Positions 7,766 to 16,936 of a stretch of 33,080 nucleotides of DNA are shown here, in pieces. The DNA is from a virus: the IMG/VR virus record IMGVR_UViG_3300032046_000125, positions 1-33,080 of that record; one strand, 5' to 3'. Under the pieces are notes generated by a model, which was given only the letters and a program-made list of their open reading frames with translations, searched no databases and was not told the origin of the DNA. A program made the position numbers and the translations under genes. Position 1 is the stretch's first letter; each line of letters begins with the position of its first letter.

Positions 7766-8422
7766 ATGGCATATGATACTTTCGCTCCCTATAAGAAAAA
7801 GAACGGATGTTTCATTGTTAGAAATGTTACGCCTGATAGAAACAAAACTATCAGAATTTTTGGCAATCCCATTCTCTTTAACTGCACCAGAGATATCCTC
7901 GCTATAACTGGCGTGGCAGAATCTGACATACGCGCGTCCTTATTAAAGGGAGAGCTTCAACATAAAATCTTAGCCAAAGATATTGTAGTTGAATGTTCTG
8001 ATATTGATCTTCTTCAATTTAATGATGAGCAAAAATTATTTTTGCAAAATGCAGGAATTATAAAGGGCTTAGAGGTGTCTGCAGGATCTGGTATGACTGA
8101 TGTTCAGCACGAAACATTGCGTCAATTAATTCATTTAGCAGATGGTGTTGGTGGTCCGATGACCGGCTTCGCTTCAGGAGCTTTTAGAGAAACCTTACCG
8201 CTTGATGATCCCTTTCCAACATCTATTACCTGGTGGGATTCAAGCTCTAAATCACTTAAAATTGTGGAGAAGAACTTATCATATGATGCTAATAAAAGAA
8301 TAACCGTAACTGTCTGGAAAGTTTATGACGAAGGCGGTATTTTATTGGCGACGGTAACGGATACATTTGCTTATAATGGAAGCTCTCCATTTGAATCATC
8401 TAGAACGAGAGTAATTACCTAA
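7766..8422 (+). CDS. Putative tail/virion structural protein, 218 aa
   Basis: A two-part protein. The N-terminal half (to about residue 105) is mixed, with CFIVRNVTPDRNKTIRIFGNP and a helical part. The C-terminal half is beta-rich and begins after GMTDVQHETLRQLIHLADGVGG. The C-terminal pattern FPTSITWWDSSSKSLKIVEK, then VWKVYDEGG, then TDTFAYNG is typical of small beta domains shared by several tail proteins of large phages. The stop overlaps the next ATG by one base, so expression is coupled. A structural role is inferred from pattern and operon; the exact position in the virion is unknown. Confidence 0.6.
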   Translation: MAYDTFAPYKKKNGCFIVRNVTPDRNKTIRIFGNPILFNCTRDILAITGVAESDIRASLLKGELQHKILAKDIVVECSDIDLLQFNDEQKLFLQNAGIIKGLEVSAGSGMTDVQHETLRQLIHLADGVGGPMTGFASGAFRETLPLDDPFPTSITWWDSSSKSLKIVEKNLSYDANKRITVTVWKVYDEGGILLATVTDTFAYNGSSPFESSRTRVIT

Positions 8423-10182
8423 TGGCAGATTCACCTGCGGCAATTCTGTTTGATGTAAATGGCAATCCAGTTGGAACCGTCATTGATGGTGTATTTTATC
8501 GTCTTCAGGTTGAAGCAAAATTAGCACCGGGCACGAGCACCATAGGTAAAGTTGATCAAGGCGCACCAAATTCCAGCATAAACGCTTGGCCAGTTAGCAT
8601 TCAAAATGCTACGATGCCAAATATTCAAAACCTATCAATCGAAACTAATTTGGCAGTAGATGGTTATAATATTAATGCCGGTATATATTCTGCAAGCGTA
8701 ACATTTACAAATGACGCTTTATTGGCGGCATTAGAATTAAGATTCTCAACAACGGCATCTCGTAATATTTCTGTGTCTATAGATGGTGTAACTATACTTT
8801 TTTCTGAAACAGCAAATACATCGCTACTTTTAGAACTGGATTTTGAGGATTATGCTATTGATACTGGAACAATAGTAACATTAACAATATCACAAGCCGG
8901 AGCGGCGTGCCTTGCTGATATTACATTAACTTCAAAAGTTTCAACGCCAGTATCTGGAGTTAATCCAATATTAGGCTCTGGAACAAGTCATATAGGATCC
9001 ATCTCTATAGATTCAAATAACTCTGGATCCACTGATGCTTTTGGAAGATTACGCATTTCAAATCCACAATCTCTTTTTGAGGTGACACATCAATATGATT
9101 TGGCTCCAAGATTAATGGGGTTGCAGCGACAAGACGCTAGTACAAGCATTACTCACAATTCCCCTGTTGCAACGCTTTCGGTACCCGCCATTGCTGGAAG
9201 AAAAATAGTTCATCAGTCACACCAACATATAATTTATCTTTCAGGTAAAAGTCATTTTATCCGTATGACGGGTACGCTTGATGGCGCATCAGCTATTGCT
9301 GGCATGGGGTATGGAGATAATGCTGATGGTATTTTTCTAGAAAATAATAGCGGCACAATACAGCTTGTATTTTTATCATCTACAATTGCAAATCAAACAG
9401 TAACTCAAGCAAATTGGAATATAGATAAGCTTGACGGATATGGCACTAGTGGTTACACATTGGCAACATCTGTAGCTTATCATTTGGTTATTGATTTATC
9501 GTGGCTTGGTGTAGGTAGAATTCGTGTTGGTTTAGATATTGGCGGAACACTTATATATGTGCATCAATTTATATTTTCAAATGTCGTAACAACCGCTTAT
9601 ATGCGAGCTGGGAGCTTACCAATTCGATGGTATCTAGAAAGCACCGGGTCGGTAGCCTCTATGCAGTGCATTTGTGCGTCTGTGTCTTCCGAAGGCGGAC
9701 ACGATCCATTAGGAATTACATATTCTGCCGCTAGAACGACAGCAAAAACTACATTAGGTTTAGGTACCAGAACTCCATTAATATCATTAAGACCAAAATT
9801 AACTTTTAATGCATTGGCTAATAATGTTCATTTATTATGGAATAATATATCATTTTTAGCTACAACAGCCGATAATCTTTTTGTTGAAATAATTATGGGA
9901 GGAGCACTTGCAGGAGCATCTTGGACATCGGTAGATGCTGATAGTCATTCCGAGTTTGATCAGGCGGCTACAGCCATTACAGGCGGTCGGGCAATATATC
10001 AAGATTATGTATCATCGACGACACGAGGACCATTAAGTGTTGCGGGGCAAATTAATTTAAAAACATTACCGCTAACATTAAATGCCGATGGAACGCAAGA
10101 TAATGTTACCATTTGCGTTACTAGAATTGGAAATAATAATGCTGACTGTTTTGCCGGATTTAATTGGCGAGAGGTGCATTAA
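8422..10182 (+). CDS. Conserved phage virion structural protein, 586 aa
   Basis: All-beta, Ser/Thr/Gly-rich, with no catalytic motif. Residues 1-195 hold small beta modules (DVNGNPVGTVIDGVFYRL). From the hinge DAFGRLRISNPQSLFE a large jelly-roll-like domain follows, with QSHQHIIYLSGKSHFIRMTG, GYGDNADGIFLE, WNIDKLDGYGTSGYTL, DLSWLGVGRIRVGLDIGG and ICASVSSEGGHD. I recall this series of motifs from virion proteins annotated only as structural in many environmental phages. The next gene repeats the hinge motif (DNLGNLRIT), so the pair probably shares a connector and may form one appendage. Start and stop overlap neighbours by one base on both sides. Confidence 0.72.
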   Translation: MADSPAAILFDVNGNPVGTVIDGVFYRLQVEAKLAPGTSTIGKVDQGAPNSSINAWPVSIQNATMPNIQNLSIETNLAVDGYNINAGIYSASVTFTNDALLAALELRFSTTASRNISVSIDGVTILFSETANTSLLLELDFEDYAIDTGTIVTLTISQAGAACLADITLTSKVSTPVSGVNPILGSGTSHIGSISIDSNNSGSTDAFGRLRISNPQSLFEVTHQYDLAPRLMGLQRQDASTSITHNSPVATLSVPAIAGRKIVHQSHQHIIYLSGKSHFIRMTGTLDGASAIAGMGYGDNADGIFLENNSGTIQLVFLSSTIANQTVTQANWNIDKLDGYGTSGYTLATSVAYHLVIDLSWLGVGRIRVGLDIGGTLIYVHQFIFSNVVTTAYMRAGSLPIRWYLESTGSVASMQCICASVSSEGGHDPLGITYSAARTTAKTTLGLGTRTPLISLRPKLTFNALANNVHLLWNNISFLATTADNLFVEIIMGGALAGASWTSVDADSHSEFDQAATAITGGRAIYQDYVSSTTRGPLSVAGQINLKTLPLTLNADGTQDNVTICVTRIGNNNADCFAGFNWREVH

Positions 10183-10844
10183 TGAAAATCCGTAGAAATG
10201 GAATTCTTGAAACACAAGTGATCGCCGGCGCGGGCGCTAGCGGCTCATCAATTAATTATAATCCGGTTCTTATATCCGGATCTGATGGTACCAATGCTAG
10301 AACATTGCAATCAGACAATTTGGGTAATTTAAGAATTACCAATAGCAATAATTTGACTTATTCATCAAGCAACCCGGTGCATGTCACAACGAGTACCGTC
10401 GTAGCATCCACGAGCTCTTTAGCTTATTTATGGCATCCAAGCGCTAATACTAAAACGATTGAAATTATTAAAATAATAATTTCATGGAGCAATGGTAAAA
10501 ATGGAGAATTGGCTATTGGTGGTAATTTTATTACAGCCGAAAATGGAACTCCAGGAGGAACGAGCCAAACTATTAAGACTTTAGATAACGCTGACGCGGC
10601 AAGCACACTAACATTTAGAACAGGAGCGAATGCTCCAACAAGATCGGCTGGAAATTTATTTGGATTTAATATTTTACCTGCCGTTACTACTAATGATATA
10701 GTTATTTTTGAATCTAATATAAATATGAAGCCAATTAGATTAAGACCTTCAGTTAATGAAGGTTTTGAGATATATTCTACTGTAGTCTCTACGATAGTGA
10801 CCGGGGTTAATATAAAAACATCTTTCTTTTGGAAGGAGATATAA
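10182..10844 (+). CDS. Putative tail-tip/appendage protein, 220 aa
   Basis: The ATG at 10182 overlaps the previous stop; an upstream in-frame ATG at 10164 lies inside the preceding gene and is rejected. The protein is beta-rich. DNLGNLRITNSNN near residue 45 echoes the DAFGRLRIS hinge of the upstream gene. The second half reads like the compact beta domain of the tandem paralogues at 23214-25880, with a final strand ending FFWKEI against their W.E.DLDLE ending; this similarity is by eye and weak. It is probably a subunit of the same appendage as the preceding protein. Confidence 0.6.
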   Translation: MKIRRNGILETQVIAGAGASGSSINYNPVLISGSDGTNARTLQSDNLGNLRITNSNNLTYSSSNPVHVTTSTVVASTSSLAYLWHPSANTKTIEIIKIIISWSNGKNGELAIGGNFITAENGTPGGTSQTIKTLDNADAASTLTFRTGANAPTRSAGNLFGFNILPAVTTNDIVIFESNINMKPIRLRPSVNEGFEIYSTVVSTIVTGVNIKTSFFWKEI

Positions 10845-11311
10845 TGGAAGAGCTTCAAATAGATTATACTACTTTTAAAACTGTCAGATCTAACATAAAT
10901 GGTACTATATATTATTTTCAAGATACCGTAGGTCCAGATTCATATTATTTAGTTTTAGTTTTAAATGCAGATATTTTTACCACTTTAATTACGGCAGGTG
11001 GCGACATTACTGACTTTTTAACAAATTTAAGCGAAGTTTCTTTTGTGGCAAGCAGCAAAAATGCAGCATTAGCTTTGGCGATTTCGGCATCTTATTCTAA
11101 GAGTATTTTTAAAGATGGTGGATATAAAGAATTATACGATTTAAGCGATAATAATACATATTATATAGGCACCGCGCCCATCGATTCATTAACTAGTGCA
11201 GCCGTATGGACTATAAAAAAAGTTATATTATCTTCGGGAACACCGGTTAGCACCCAATGGTCATCTAAAAAAGCAATATGGAATGATCGTTTGACAGAAT
11301 TATACACTTAA
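10844..11311 (+). CDS. Hypothetical virion-operon protein, 155 aa
   Basis: The start at 10844 overlaps the preceding stop (TAATG) and has a near-perfect ribosome site, GGAAGGAGAT; the in-frame ATG at 10829 lies inside the preceding gene. The protein is small and mixed, with an N-terminal beta part (TVRSNINGTIYYFQDTVG), a helical region (ITDFLTNLSEVSFVASSKN), and a C-terminal part with TQWSSKKAIWNDRLTELYT. No membrane helix or motif of known function was found. It is embedded in the tail operon, 9 bases before the large fibre gene. Function unknown. Confidence 0.6.
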   Translation: MEELQIDYTTFKTVRSNINGTIYYFQDTVGPDSYYLVLVLNADIFTTLITAGGDITDFLTNLSEVSFVASSKNAALALAISASYSKSIFKDGGYKELYDLSDNNTYYIGTAPIDSLTSAAVWTIKKVILSSGTPVSTQWSSKKAIWNDRLTELYT

Positions 11312-11320
11312 GACAAGTAA

Positions 11321-13879
11321 ATGGCATTAACAATAACAACAGATTTGACAGTTATTACGACTGCTGAAACTATTACAGGATGGACTACTTATGGCGCCGG
11401 CGGCGCCGGAGCGCAAGCCCTTGAGCCCGATTTTTTCGCTCAAGGGTCTAACTGCATTTCTCGTGGCGTTACTGGCGCAGCCACCAATAAAGGCATGACG
11501 TTCGACGCCACAGCGTTGAACTTCACGACCACGCATGCCGGGAAGCTAATCTACATCTGGATGCGTTGTAATACGCCATCACTTGCGGATACGCGAGTGA
11601 ACGGCGGCATCCGAATCGTTATCGGTTCCGGCGCGACAGCTCCCGCTGATGCGGCTGGAGTTTGGAGTGCGTGGTATGTAGATGGGTCGGATACAATCAC
11701 CACCGAAACGGGCTGGAAGTGCTACGTCATCGACCCAACGCTTCCACCCAGTACAACATTCGGCGGAGGCGTCGATCTCTCAGGTCTCCGTTGGGTCGGC
11801 GGCGTCATGCGATCAATTACTACCGCAAAGGGGCAGAATTTTGGAGTCGATCAAATCTCTTATGGGCTTGGAGAGATTCGTTGTCGAGGAACCAATACTA
11901 CGCCCGGCGCTGGCTTCGCAGAAATGCTGACTGCAGATTATGGTACCGCAACAAATAGATATGGTATTTTAACAGATCGCGCTGGCACTATTATTGTTCA
12001 AGGAAAAATTGTTATTGGTGATGGAGTATCAACAAACGCTACTACTTTTACAAGCGAGGATGAGGTCCTTGCTTGGGAAAGAAGAACATATTATGATGGA
12101 ACTCGTGAATCTCCATGCGTTAAAGACCTAAATCCAAATACTGGATTACCATATCATGGACTTGATTTTCGTGGTAATGGTACTGGAGACACAATCATAA
12201 CCTTTGGACAAAAGGTAGGCACTGGCACAACAGCCTCAGGACGTAATGGTCCATTATTTACTGGTCATCGAGGGACCGTCGCATTTGACTTCGATGACGG
12301 CTCGGTTGAAGCAACAAAAATATATGGAACTACATTTAAACAAATTAGAGGTGGAATAGATATGTCCGCCAACGCCTCGGGTGATGAATTTATTGGAAAT
12401 ACGCTGATTGGTTGTGGCTCTTTTCAAGCGGGACCTGTCACAGTTTTAGCTTGCAATTTTATCGCCAATACGGGTGGAGCTAATAAAATATTTGAAGATT
12501 TTATTAATGACGCTGCCGCCGCCGAGGCATTAGCGGTTGCTGATCCAATGAAGTCTTGGCTAAACGTTGCAGCAGGTACATTTTGGAATTGTCCTGTAAA
12601 AGTTAATTATGTAGAACTTCAGGACCCTGGAGGCGCGGACACAAAAGAAGTAGTTCAATTAGAAGCTATTGATTCTGCAGCATTAACAGTAACAGTGGCG
12701 GCAGCGGGAGGCACCTATACTCGTTCTGCTGGCTCATATATTACAGATTTATTCCGTGTTGGACAGACTGTTACGTGGTCTGGATTTACCAATGCTGGCA
12801 ATAACGCCACAAAAGTTATTCTTGCCCTATCGGCTACGGTTATGACTACGAGTACAACCGGTCTTATAAATGAAACTGGTAATGGCGATGAGCGCGTTAT
12901 CGATTCGTCTGGCGTCGGCTCTGATGATCATTATGCGGAATGTATTCTTAGATGGCCAAGTGCCGGATCATTGCAAGGAGCAATGGGACCAACTATTCGC
13001 GGCGCCGCAGCAACAACAGCAAGCTATTGGTATCTAAAGTGTGATCTTAGAAATAATCAAATTACATTGATTAGCACTACGACTGGAACCGATACGACCG
13101 TGGTAGGTCCAACTACATATACGTTTGCAGAAGATACTGATTATATGGTTCAACTTATTGGACGAGGTACTATTATCGAGGGATTTGTTGATGGTTACAA
13201 GATGGCAACAACCTCTGCCACACATCAAACAAATCGTCGCGTTGGTATTCGTGGAGACGCGAGGAACGATCAAGTAGGCGCTACAGGAGAATTGCCGCGT
13301 CTTCGCTCTTTTGCTGCCGGACCAATTACAGATAAGCTAGGCGCGCTTGTTGTACTATCCGCAACGGATAGTTTTGGCACTAGCAATTTTATCAATAATG
13401 CTCGTGCGCTGGGTTTGCAAACAACCGGCACATACAGTTCGACAAATAATAATTTTTCTGGTAATTTAGTTGATATTCGCGATGATTCTAGCGGAGCAAC
13501 TACAGTAAACGTTACTGGTACGGGCGGAGCACCACTTCTAACATCAAGTGAAGAGGTTGATGATGCGGTTACCACCATTAGCGCCTCAGTTACCATTACT
13601 ATAACGGTTAAAAATAGCATTGGAGTCGCAATTCAAAATGCCCGCGTAGCCGTTTATAAATCTTCTGATAATACTGAATTGATTAATTCATTAACTGATG
13701 CGAGCGGAATAGTTACAAATACATTTGCTTTCGCTTCAAATACTGACGTTTATATTCGCATTCGTAAAACTAGTACAGGGACAACGCGATATATTAATAA
13801 TGATGCATCAGGAACAATTACTTCAGCCGGATTAACCGCAACTTATACATTATTAACTGATACGATAGCATCTGCTTAA
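11321..13879 (+). CDS. Large tail-fibre/adhesin-like protein with lectin-like and Ig-like domains, 852 aa
   Basis: A modular beta protein. Residues 1-200 are a beta-rich head written in GC-rich DNA (see separate entry). Residues about 200-420 look like a beta-solenoid or structural stem (FKQIRGGIDMSANASGDEFI, NTLIGCGSF). Residues about 528-669 resemble a concanavalin/LamG-type jelly roll that binds sugars (HYAECILRW, YWYLKCDLRNNQITL, VQLIGRGTIIEGFVDGYK). The last 90 residues are a small Ig- or transthyretin-like domain (VKNSIGVAIQNARVAVYK, then TDASGIVTNTF). Domain calls are by pattern, not by search. The start is preceded only by AAGACAAG, a weak site. Host recognition is the natural inference. 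An ordinary baseplate spacer is the alternative. Confidence 0.65.
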   Translation: MALTITTDLTVITTAETITGWTTYGAGGAGAQALEPDFFAQGSNCISRGVTGAATNKGMTFDATALNFTTTHAGKLIYIWMRCNTPSLADTRVNGGIRIVIGSGATAPADAAGVWSAWYVDGSDTITTETGWKCYVIDPTLPPSTTFGGGVDLSGLRWVGGVMRSITTAKGQNFGVDQISYGLGEIRCRGTNTTPGAGFAEMLTADYGTATNRYGILTDRAGTIIVQGKIVIGDGVSTNATTFTSEDEVLAWERRTYYDGTRESPCVKDLNPNTGLPYHGLDFRGNGTGDTIITFGQKVGTGTTASGRNGPLFTGHRGTVAFDFDDGSVEATKIYGTTFKQIRGGIDMSANASGDEFIGNTLIGCGSFQAGPVTVLACNFIANTGGANKIFEDFINDAAAAEALAVADPMKSWLNVAAGTFWNCPVKVNYVELQDPGGADTKEVVQLEAIDSAALTVTVAAAGGTYTRSAGSYITDLFRVGQTVTWSGFTNAGNNATKVILALSATVMTTSTTGLINETGNGDERVIDSSGVGSDDHYAECILRWPSAGSLQGAMGPTIRGAAATTASYWYLKCDLRNNQITLISTTTGTDTTVVGPTTYTFAEDTDYMVQLIGRGTIIEGFVDGYKMATTSATHQTNRRVGIRGDARNDQVGATGELPRLRSFAAGPITDKLGALVVLSATDSFGTSNFINNARALGLQTTGTYSSTNNNFSGNLVDIRDDSSGATTVNVTGTGGAPLLTSSEEVDDAVTTISASVTITITVKNSIGVAIQNARVAVYKSSDNTELINSLTDASGIVTNTFAFASNTDVYIRIRKTSTGTTRYINNDASGTITSAGLTATYTLLTDTIASA
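11390..11935. other. GC-rich segment inside the fibre gene
   Basis: Base composition rises sharply from about 11390 (GGCGCCGGCGGCGCCGGAGC) and falls back at about 11935, while the reading frame is unbroken. Arg codons become CGA/CGC/CGT and third positions become C or G; before and after, AT-ending codons dominate. It encodes residues about 24-205. This is consistent with a module acquired from a higher-GC phage by recombination. Confidence 0.6.
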
Positions 13880-13900
13880 TTAATTTAATTAAACTACTAC

Positions 13901-13917
13901 TTTTTACCTATTATATT
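13901..13917 (+). promoter_or_regulatory. Promoter-like AT-rich element before 13950
   Basis: TTTTTACCTATTATATT lies in the 70-base gap upstream of the gene at 13950 and resembles the TATTTTGCTATTATCTTG element before 22908. It is preceded by an A/T palindrome (TTAATTAATTTAATTAA, 13877-13893). GGAGAG for the next gene follows. Promoter activity is inferred only. Confidence 0.3.
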
Positions 13918-13949
13918 AGAGATCTGTTAAATTACTGGAGAGATAAATA

Positions 13950-16379
13950 ATGAGTGATACCATCCTTGGCGGCGATTTTACAGTTTATTATTTAGCAGAA
14001 ACCCGTCAAAAACGCGTCGTTTGGACCGGATCTGCCACTGGAACTAGAACAACCAATCAATTATATTCTGCTTTAGCCGACCTTTTAGATGAGCTTAATC
14101 AAATGGATGACGGCTCTGCTATCAGCGCTCAAACGCCTACCGAATATACAATTGGAATTATCGATCCTTCCGATAAGGATCCTTGGTTTATCGATAAAAC
14201 GTCGGTAGAGCATCTTTATGGTGGAGCACTTAAGACAAACGGATGGCTTCGTGCAACTGGAACGAACACAGGAATTGTAAGAATTACCTATACTATTGGT
14301 ACTGATTTCGTAGGCGGCGATATTGGTAAAACTGTTACAAATGCAACTAGCACCTCTACTGGAACTCTTCTAGATTATGCTAATTATGCTGGCGTTAAAT
14401 ATGCTTGGATTCGTCCGGCATCTTTTGCTGCCGGTAATGATTGGGCTGGCACCACGGGAACAATTACTGTAACCGGCGGTTCTGCCGCCTCTGTAACTCA
14501 AGCGACTGCTGCAGTTTCTGGAGAAATGCTTTGGGCTAATATTTATAACACAGGTATTGCTACTTTGGTTTCTAATACCGAACAATACGTTTATCAAAAT
14601 GGAGTTAAACTCACAGCATATAAGGGAACGTTCTCTTGGTGGCCAAGCGGAACTCTTGACGTTCTTATTCCTGTAACAGAAATGGGTACATCTGTCGATG
14701 GCGGTTTCGTTACCGTATTCGCTCGCCAAGCTGACCAATCGTATGCGCACTTCACTTCTGGTCTTTCTGCCGGTGGTCGTAACCCTATCCCTCTTCAAAC
14801 CGGATCCGATCTTAACAACAGTCTTCAAGGATATAGAACCTTTACATCTACGGCAGGAACTGGAACGTTCGTCGTCGGTGAAATTATTTATACACCAGCA
14901 GCTGGTGCCCTAGCAGCAGCAACCGCAAAAGCAATTCTTACGGCAGTTACAGGCTCTCCAGGAACAACACCAACGCTTACCTATTATTTGATAGGAGACC
15001 TTACCGATTTCATTAATACGAATACAATTAAGGGCAATACATCTTTAGCTACATGTACCTCGGCGGCACCATCTAATACCGGAATCGTATCATATACTTC
15101 AACGATAACTCACGCCGCTGATGTAACGCAAGACGTTACTGAAAATGGTACGGTTGAGCCGTACTCAATCGCAATTGATCTTGTAAGTACATATTCGGTT
15201 CTTCAGGGCTATCAATGGTCGCAGTTTTTAACTCGTCGAGGCGGGACTACAACAACTGCCACAGATGGTATTGAGGGTGAGCGTTATATTGGATCTGACT
15301 ACCGTATGACTTACACCGCATTAACAGGATCTATTGCAGAAGGAACCGTCGTAACCGGAGTAACCAGCGGAGCTACTGGAACTGTCGTAGCACATCATAC
15401 CGGTTTAAAGATTTTAGTTCTTCGTAATTCAAGAGGAACATTTTCTAGCGGTGAAATAGTTAGACGCATCGCATCTAATGAAGTTTCAGCAGTAGTTCCA
15501 ACATCTATTACGCCTATCAGTGCCGCCCCATTTGGAGCTTTCGCTGGAGGAACTTGGTTCGCAGCGCCAGGCGTTGTTCTTAAAAATTATCTTACCGGAG
15601 ACGTTAATAAGTTTCAGCTTACGGATGATACCGGAACTACAGTCGTAGCTCCAACTAAGGTTACAGTGCAAGTTTCAAATACCAGAGCGGCTGACCGTGT
15701 AGCCGTTTTCAGACTTACTGTTGCCGGTGGTATCATCAACAAATCTGAATATGCAGGAACTGCCCAATCAGCGGGTGCGACATCTCTTATTGCAGGTTCC
15801 TCAATTACAAATGATACTCCTGGAAAAACAGTGGGAGGAATTGTTAGAATAGTTGATACTAGTGCTAGCACAGAATATCGATTAAGATATAACAGTTATG
15901 CGACCACAACCTTCACCTTAGCTTCACGTACCGCATTAACTGCAGATGCCACCTCAACAAGCACTTCATTATTTGATGCCGCAGCCACATTCGTGACTTG
16001 GGGTATTAAAGTCGGAGATCTTATTAGGAATACTGCAGAGTCTGTTATAGCTTATGTAACAGTAGTTGTTTCTGAAACTACTCTTACTACTACTCCAATT
16101 GGTGATTGGACTGGCGATGCATATGAAATTAATACTTTGCCAGTAGCCACTACAACCGGCGACTTCATTTATGTTCCAATTATTGACAGCTATGAAACTA
16201 CTGGAACGGGTGGTTCTCCAGGTGATGAGTCTGTAAGCGTTACATACCTTGCCAACGTACCGGTTGTCGTTCGTGCGCGAAAAGCAGGAACAATTCTTCC
16301 TTTCGAAACAGAATCGACAATTACGACGGCTGGTATGAACGTATCCGTTATTAGAACGGCTGATCCAATCTTCACCTAA
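13950..16379 (+). CDS. Large beta-rich virion structural protein, 809 aa
   Basis: It starts after a strong GGAGAG site. The protein has no membrane or catalytic motif. It contains repeated small beta modules of the form V-x-G-x-T-G-T-(V/L), each followed by a strand: TGTLLDYANYAGVKYAWIRP, TGTITVTGGSAASVT and TGTVVAHHTGLKILVLRN. Other marks are a helical N-terminal segment (LADLLDELNQMDDG) and conserved-looking blocks YQWSQFLTRRGG, GIEGERYIGSDYRM and a final VPVVVRARKAGTILPFET. I recall proteins with this layout in structural regions of large phages, where they are annotated only as virion proteins. Codons are somewhat richer in GGA/CTT/ATC than the flanking genes, hinting at good expression. 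The exact virion position is unknown. Confidence 0.65.
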   Translation: MSDTILGGDFTVYYLAETRQKRVVWTGSATGTRTTNQLYSALADLLDELNQMDDGSAISAQTPTEYTIGIIDPSDKDPWFIDKTSVEHLYGGALKTNGWLRATGTNTGIVRITYTIGTDFVGGDIGKTVTNATSTSTGTLLDYANYAGVKYAWIRPASFAAGNDWAGTTGTITVTGGSAASVTQATAAVSGEMLWANIYNTGIATLVSNTEQYVYQNGVKLTAYKGTFSWWPSGTLDVLIPVTEMGTSVDGGFVTVFARQADQSYAHFTSGLSAGGRNPIPLQTGSDLNNSLQGYRTFTSTAGTGTFVVGEIIYTPAAGALAAATAKAILTAVTGSPGTTPTLTYYLIGDLTDFINTNTIKGNTSLATCTSAAPSNTGIVSYTSTITHAADVTQDVTENGTVEPYSIAIDLVSTYSVLQGYQWSQFLTRRGGTTTTATDGIEGERYIGSDYRMTYTALTGSIAEGTVVTGVTSGATGTVVAHHTGLKILVLRNSRGTFSSGEIVRRIASNEVSAVVPTSITPISAAPFGAFAGGTWFAAPGVVLKNYLTGDVNKFQLTDDTGTTVVAPTKVTVQVSNTRAADRVAVFRLTVAGGIINKSEYAGTAQSAGATSLIAGSSITNDTPGKTVGGIVRIVDTSASTEYRLRYNSYATTTFTLASRTALTADATSTSTSLFDAAATFVTWGIKVGDLIRNTAESVIAYVTVVVSETTLTTTPIGDWTGDAYEINTLPVATTTGDFIYVPIIDSYETTGTGGSPGDESVSVTYLANVPVVVRARKAGTILPFETESTITTAGMNVSVIRTADPIFT

Positions 16380-16398
16380 AATTTAATGTGAGAGTAAA

Positions 16399-16560
16399 AT
16401 GGATAAAGAAAAAAAGAAATACGCTAACACCAAAGGTCCTGGAAGTCCCATTGAAACGCCATTTAAACACGGCGATTCCAGGATAATTAAACATGAAAAA
16501 GATGAATCTTCTGATAAAGAGGTTATATTGTCTGATGAAGAGTCTTTATTGAAGAAATAA
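16399..16560 (+). CDS. Small highly charged protein, 53 aa
   Basis: A short frame with ATG at 16399, preceded by GTGAGAG (about 5 bases away), ending one base before the start of the next gene. The product is MDKEKKKYAN at its start and ESLLKK at its end, very rich in Lys, Glu, Asp and Ser, with no hydrophobic core, so it is probably disordered. Its good ribosome site and tight fit between two genes (19 bases and 1 base) support it as real. Function unknown; it could be a small virion or assembly factor. Confidence 0.6.
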   Translation: MDKEKKKYANTKGPGSPIETPFKHGDSRIIKHEKDESSDKEVILSDEESLLKK

Positions 16561-16561
16561 T

Positions 16562-16933
16562 ATGATTAATTTAGAGCAAGAAGCAAAAAAATATGATTTA
16601 CCATCTCTTGTGAATCTGCAAGATAAGAGAAAAGAAAATATTAATATTTTTGAGCAATCAATTAAAAATGAACGCGCGGCATCTCAACAAGAAGAGTTCA
16701 TGCAATCTACTCTTGAAAATAAAATAAGAAATCATGATTTAAATATCGCAAAGTTATCTGATACAGAGCGCGAGTGGATCCTTTCAGATCTTCCAAAAAT
16801 TAAATCTACAAGAGAAAATCGTGATAAAACTATTACTCTTTTAAAAACTGCAATTCTTGAAGAATATGATAAAATGGATCATGAATCAAGAATGATCATG
16901 TTTCTTCAATCTAAAACAAATGTAAAAGAGTAA
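16562..16933 (+). CDS. Coiled-coil protein, 123 aa
   Basis: Almost entirely helical and charged, with long heptad-compatible stretches (KYDLPSLVNLQDKRKENI, KNERAASQQEEFMQST, ENRDKTITLLKTAILEEYD). No membrane segment is present. It starts one base after the stop of the small charged gene and ends 3 bases before the beta-helix gene. Small coiled-coil proteins in tail operons can be chaperones or spacer proteins, but nothing here fixes the role. Confidence 0.6.
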   Translation: MINLEQEAKKYDLPSLVNLQDKRKENINIFEQSIKNERAASQQEEFMQSTLENKIRNHDLNIAKLSDTEREWILSDLPKIKSTRENRDKTITLLKTAILEEYDKMDHESRMIMFLQSKTNVKE

Positions 16934-16936
16934 GTT

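Noticed and set aside
11662-11958. Alternative forward frames over the GC-rich part of the fibre gene
   Set aside because: Long open frames are expected by chance in GC-rich DNA; they are Arg/Trp-rich without fold-like pattern and have no ribosome site, while the main frame is continuous across this segment.
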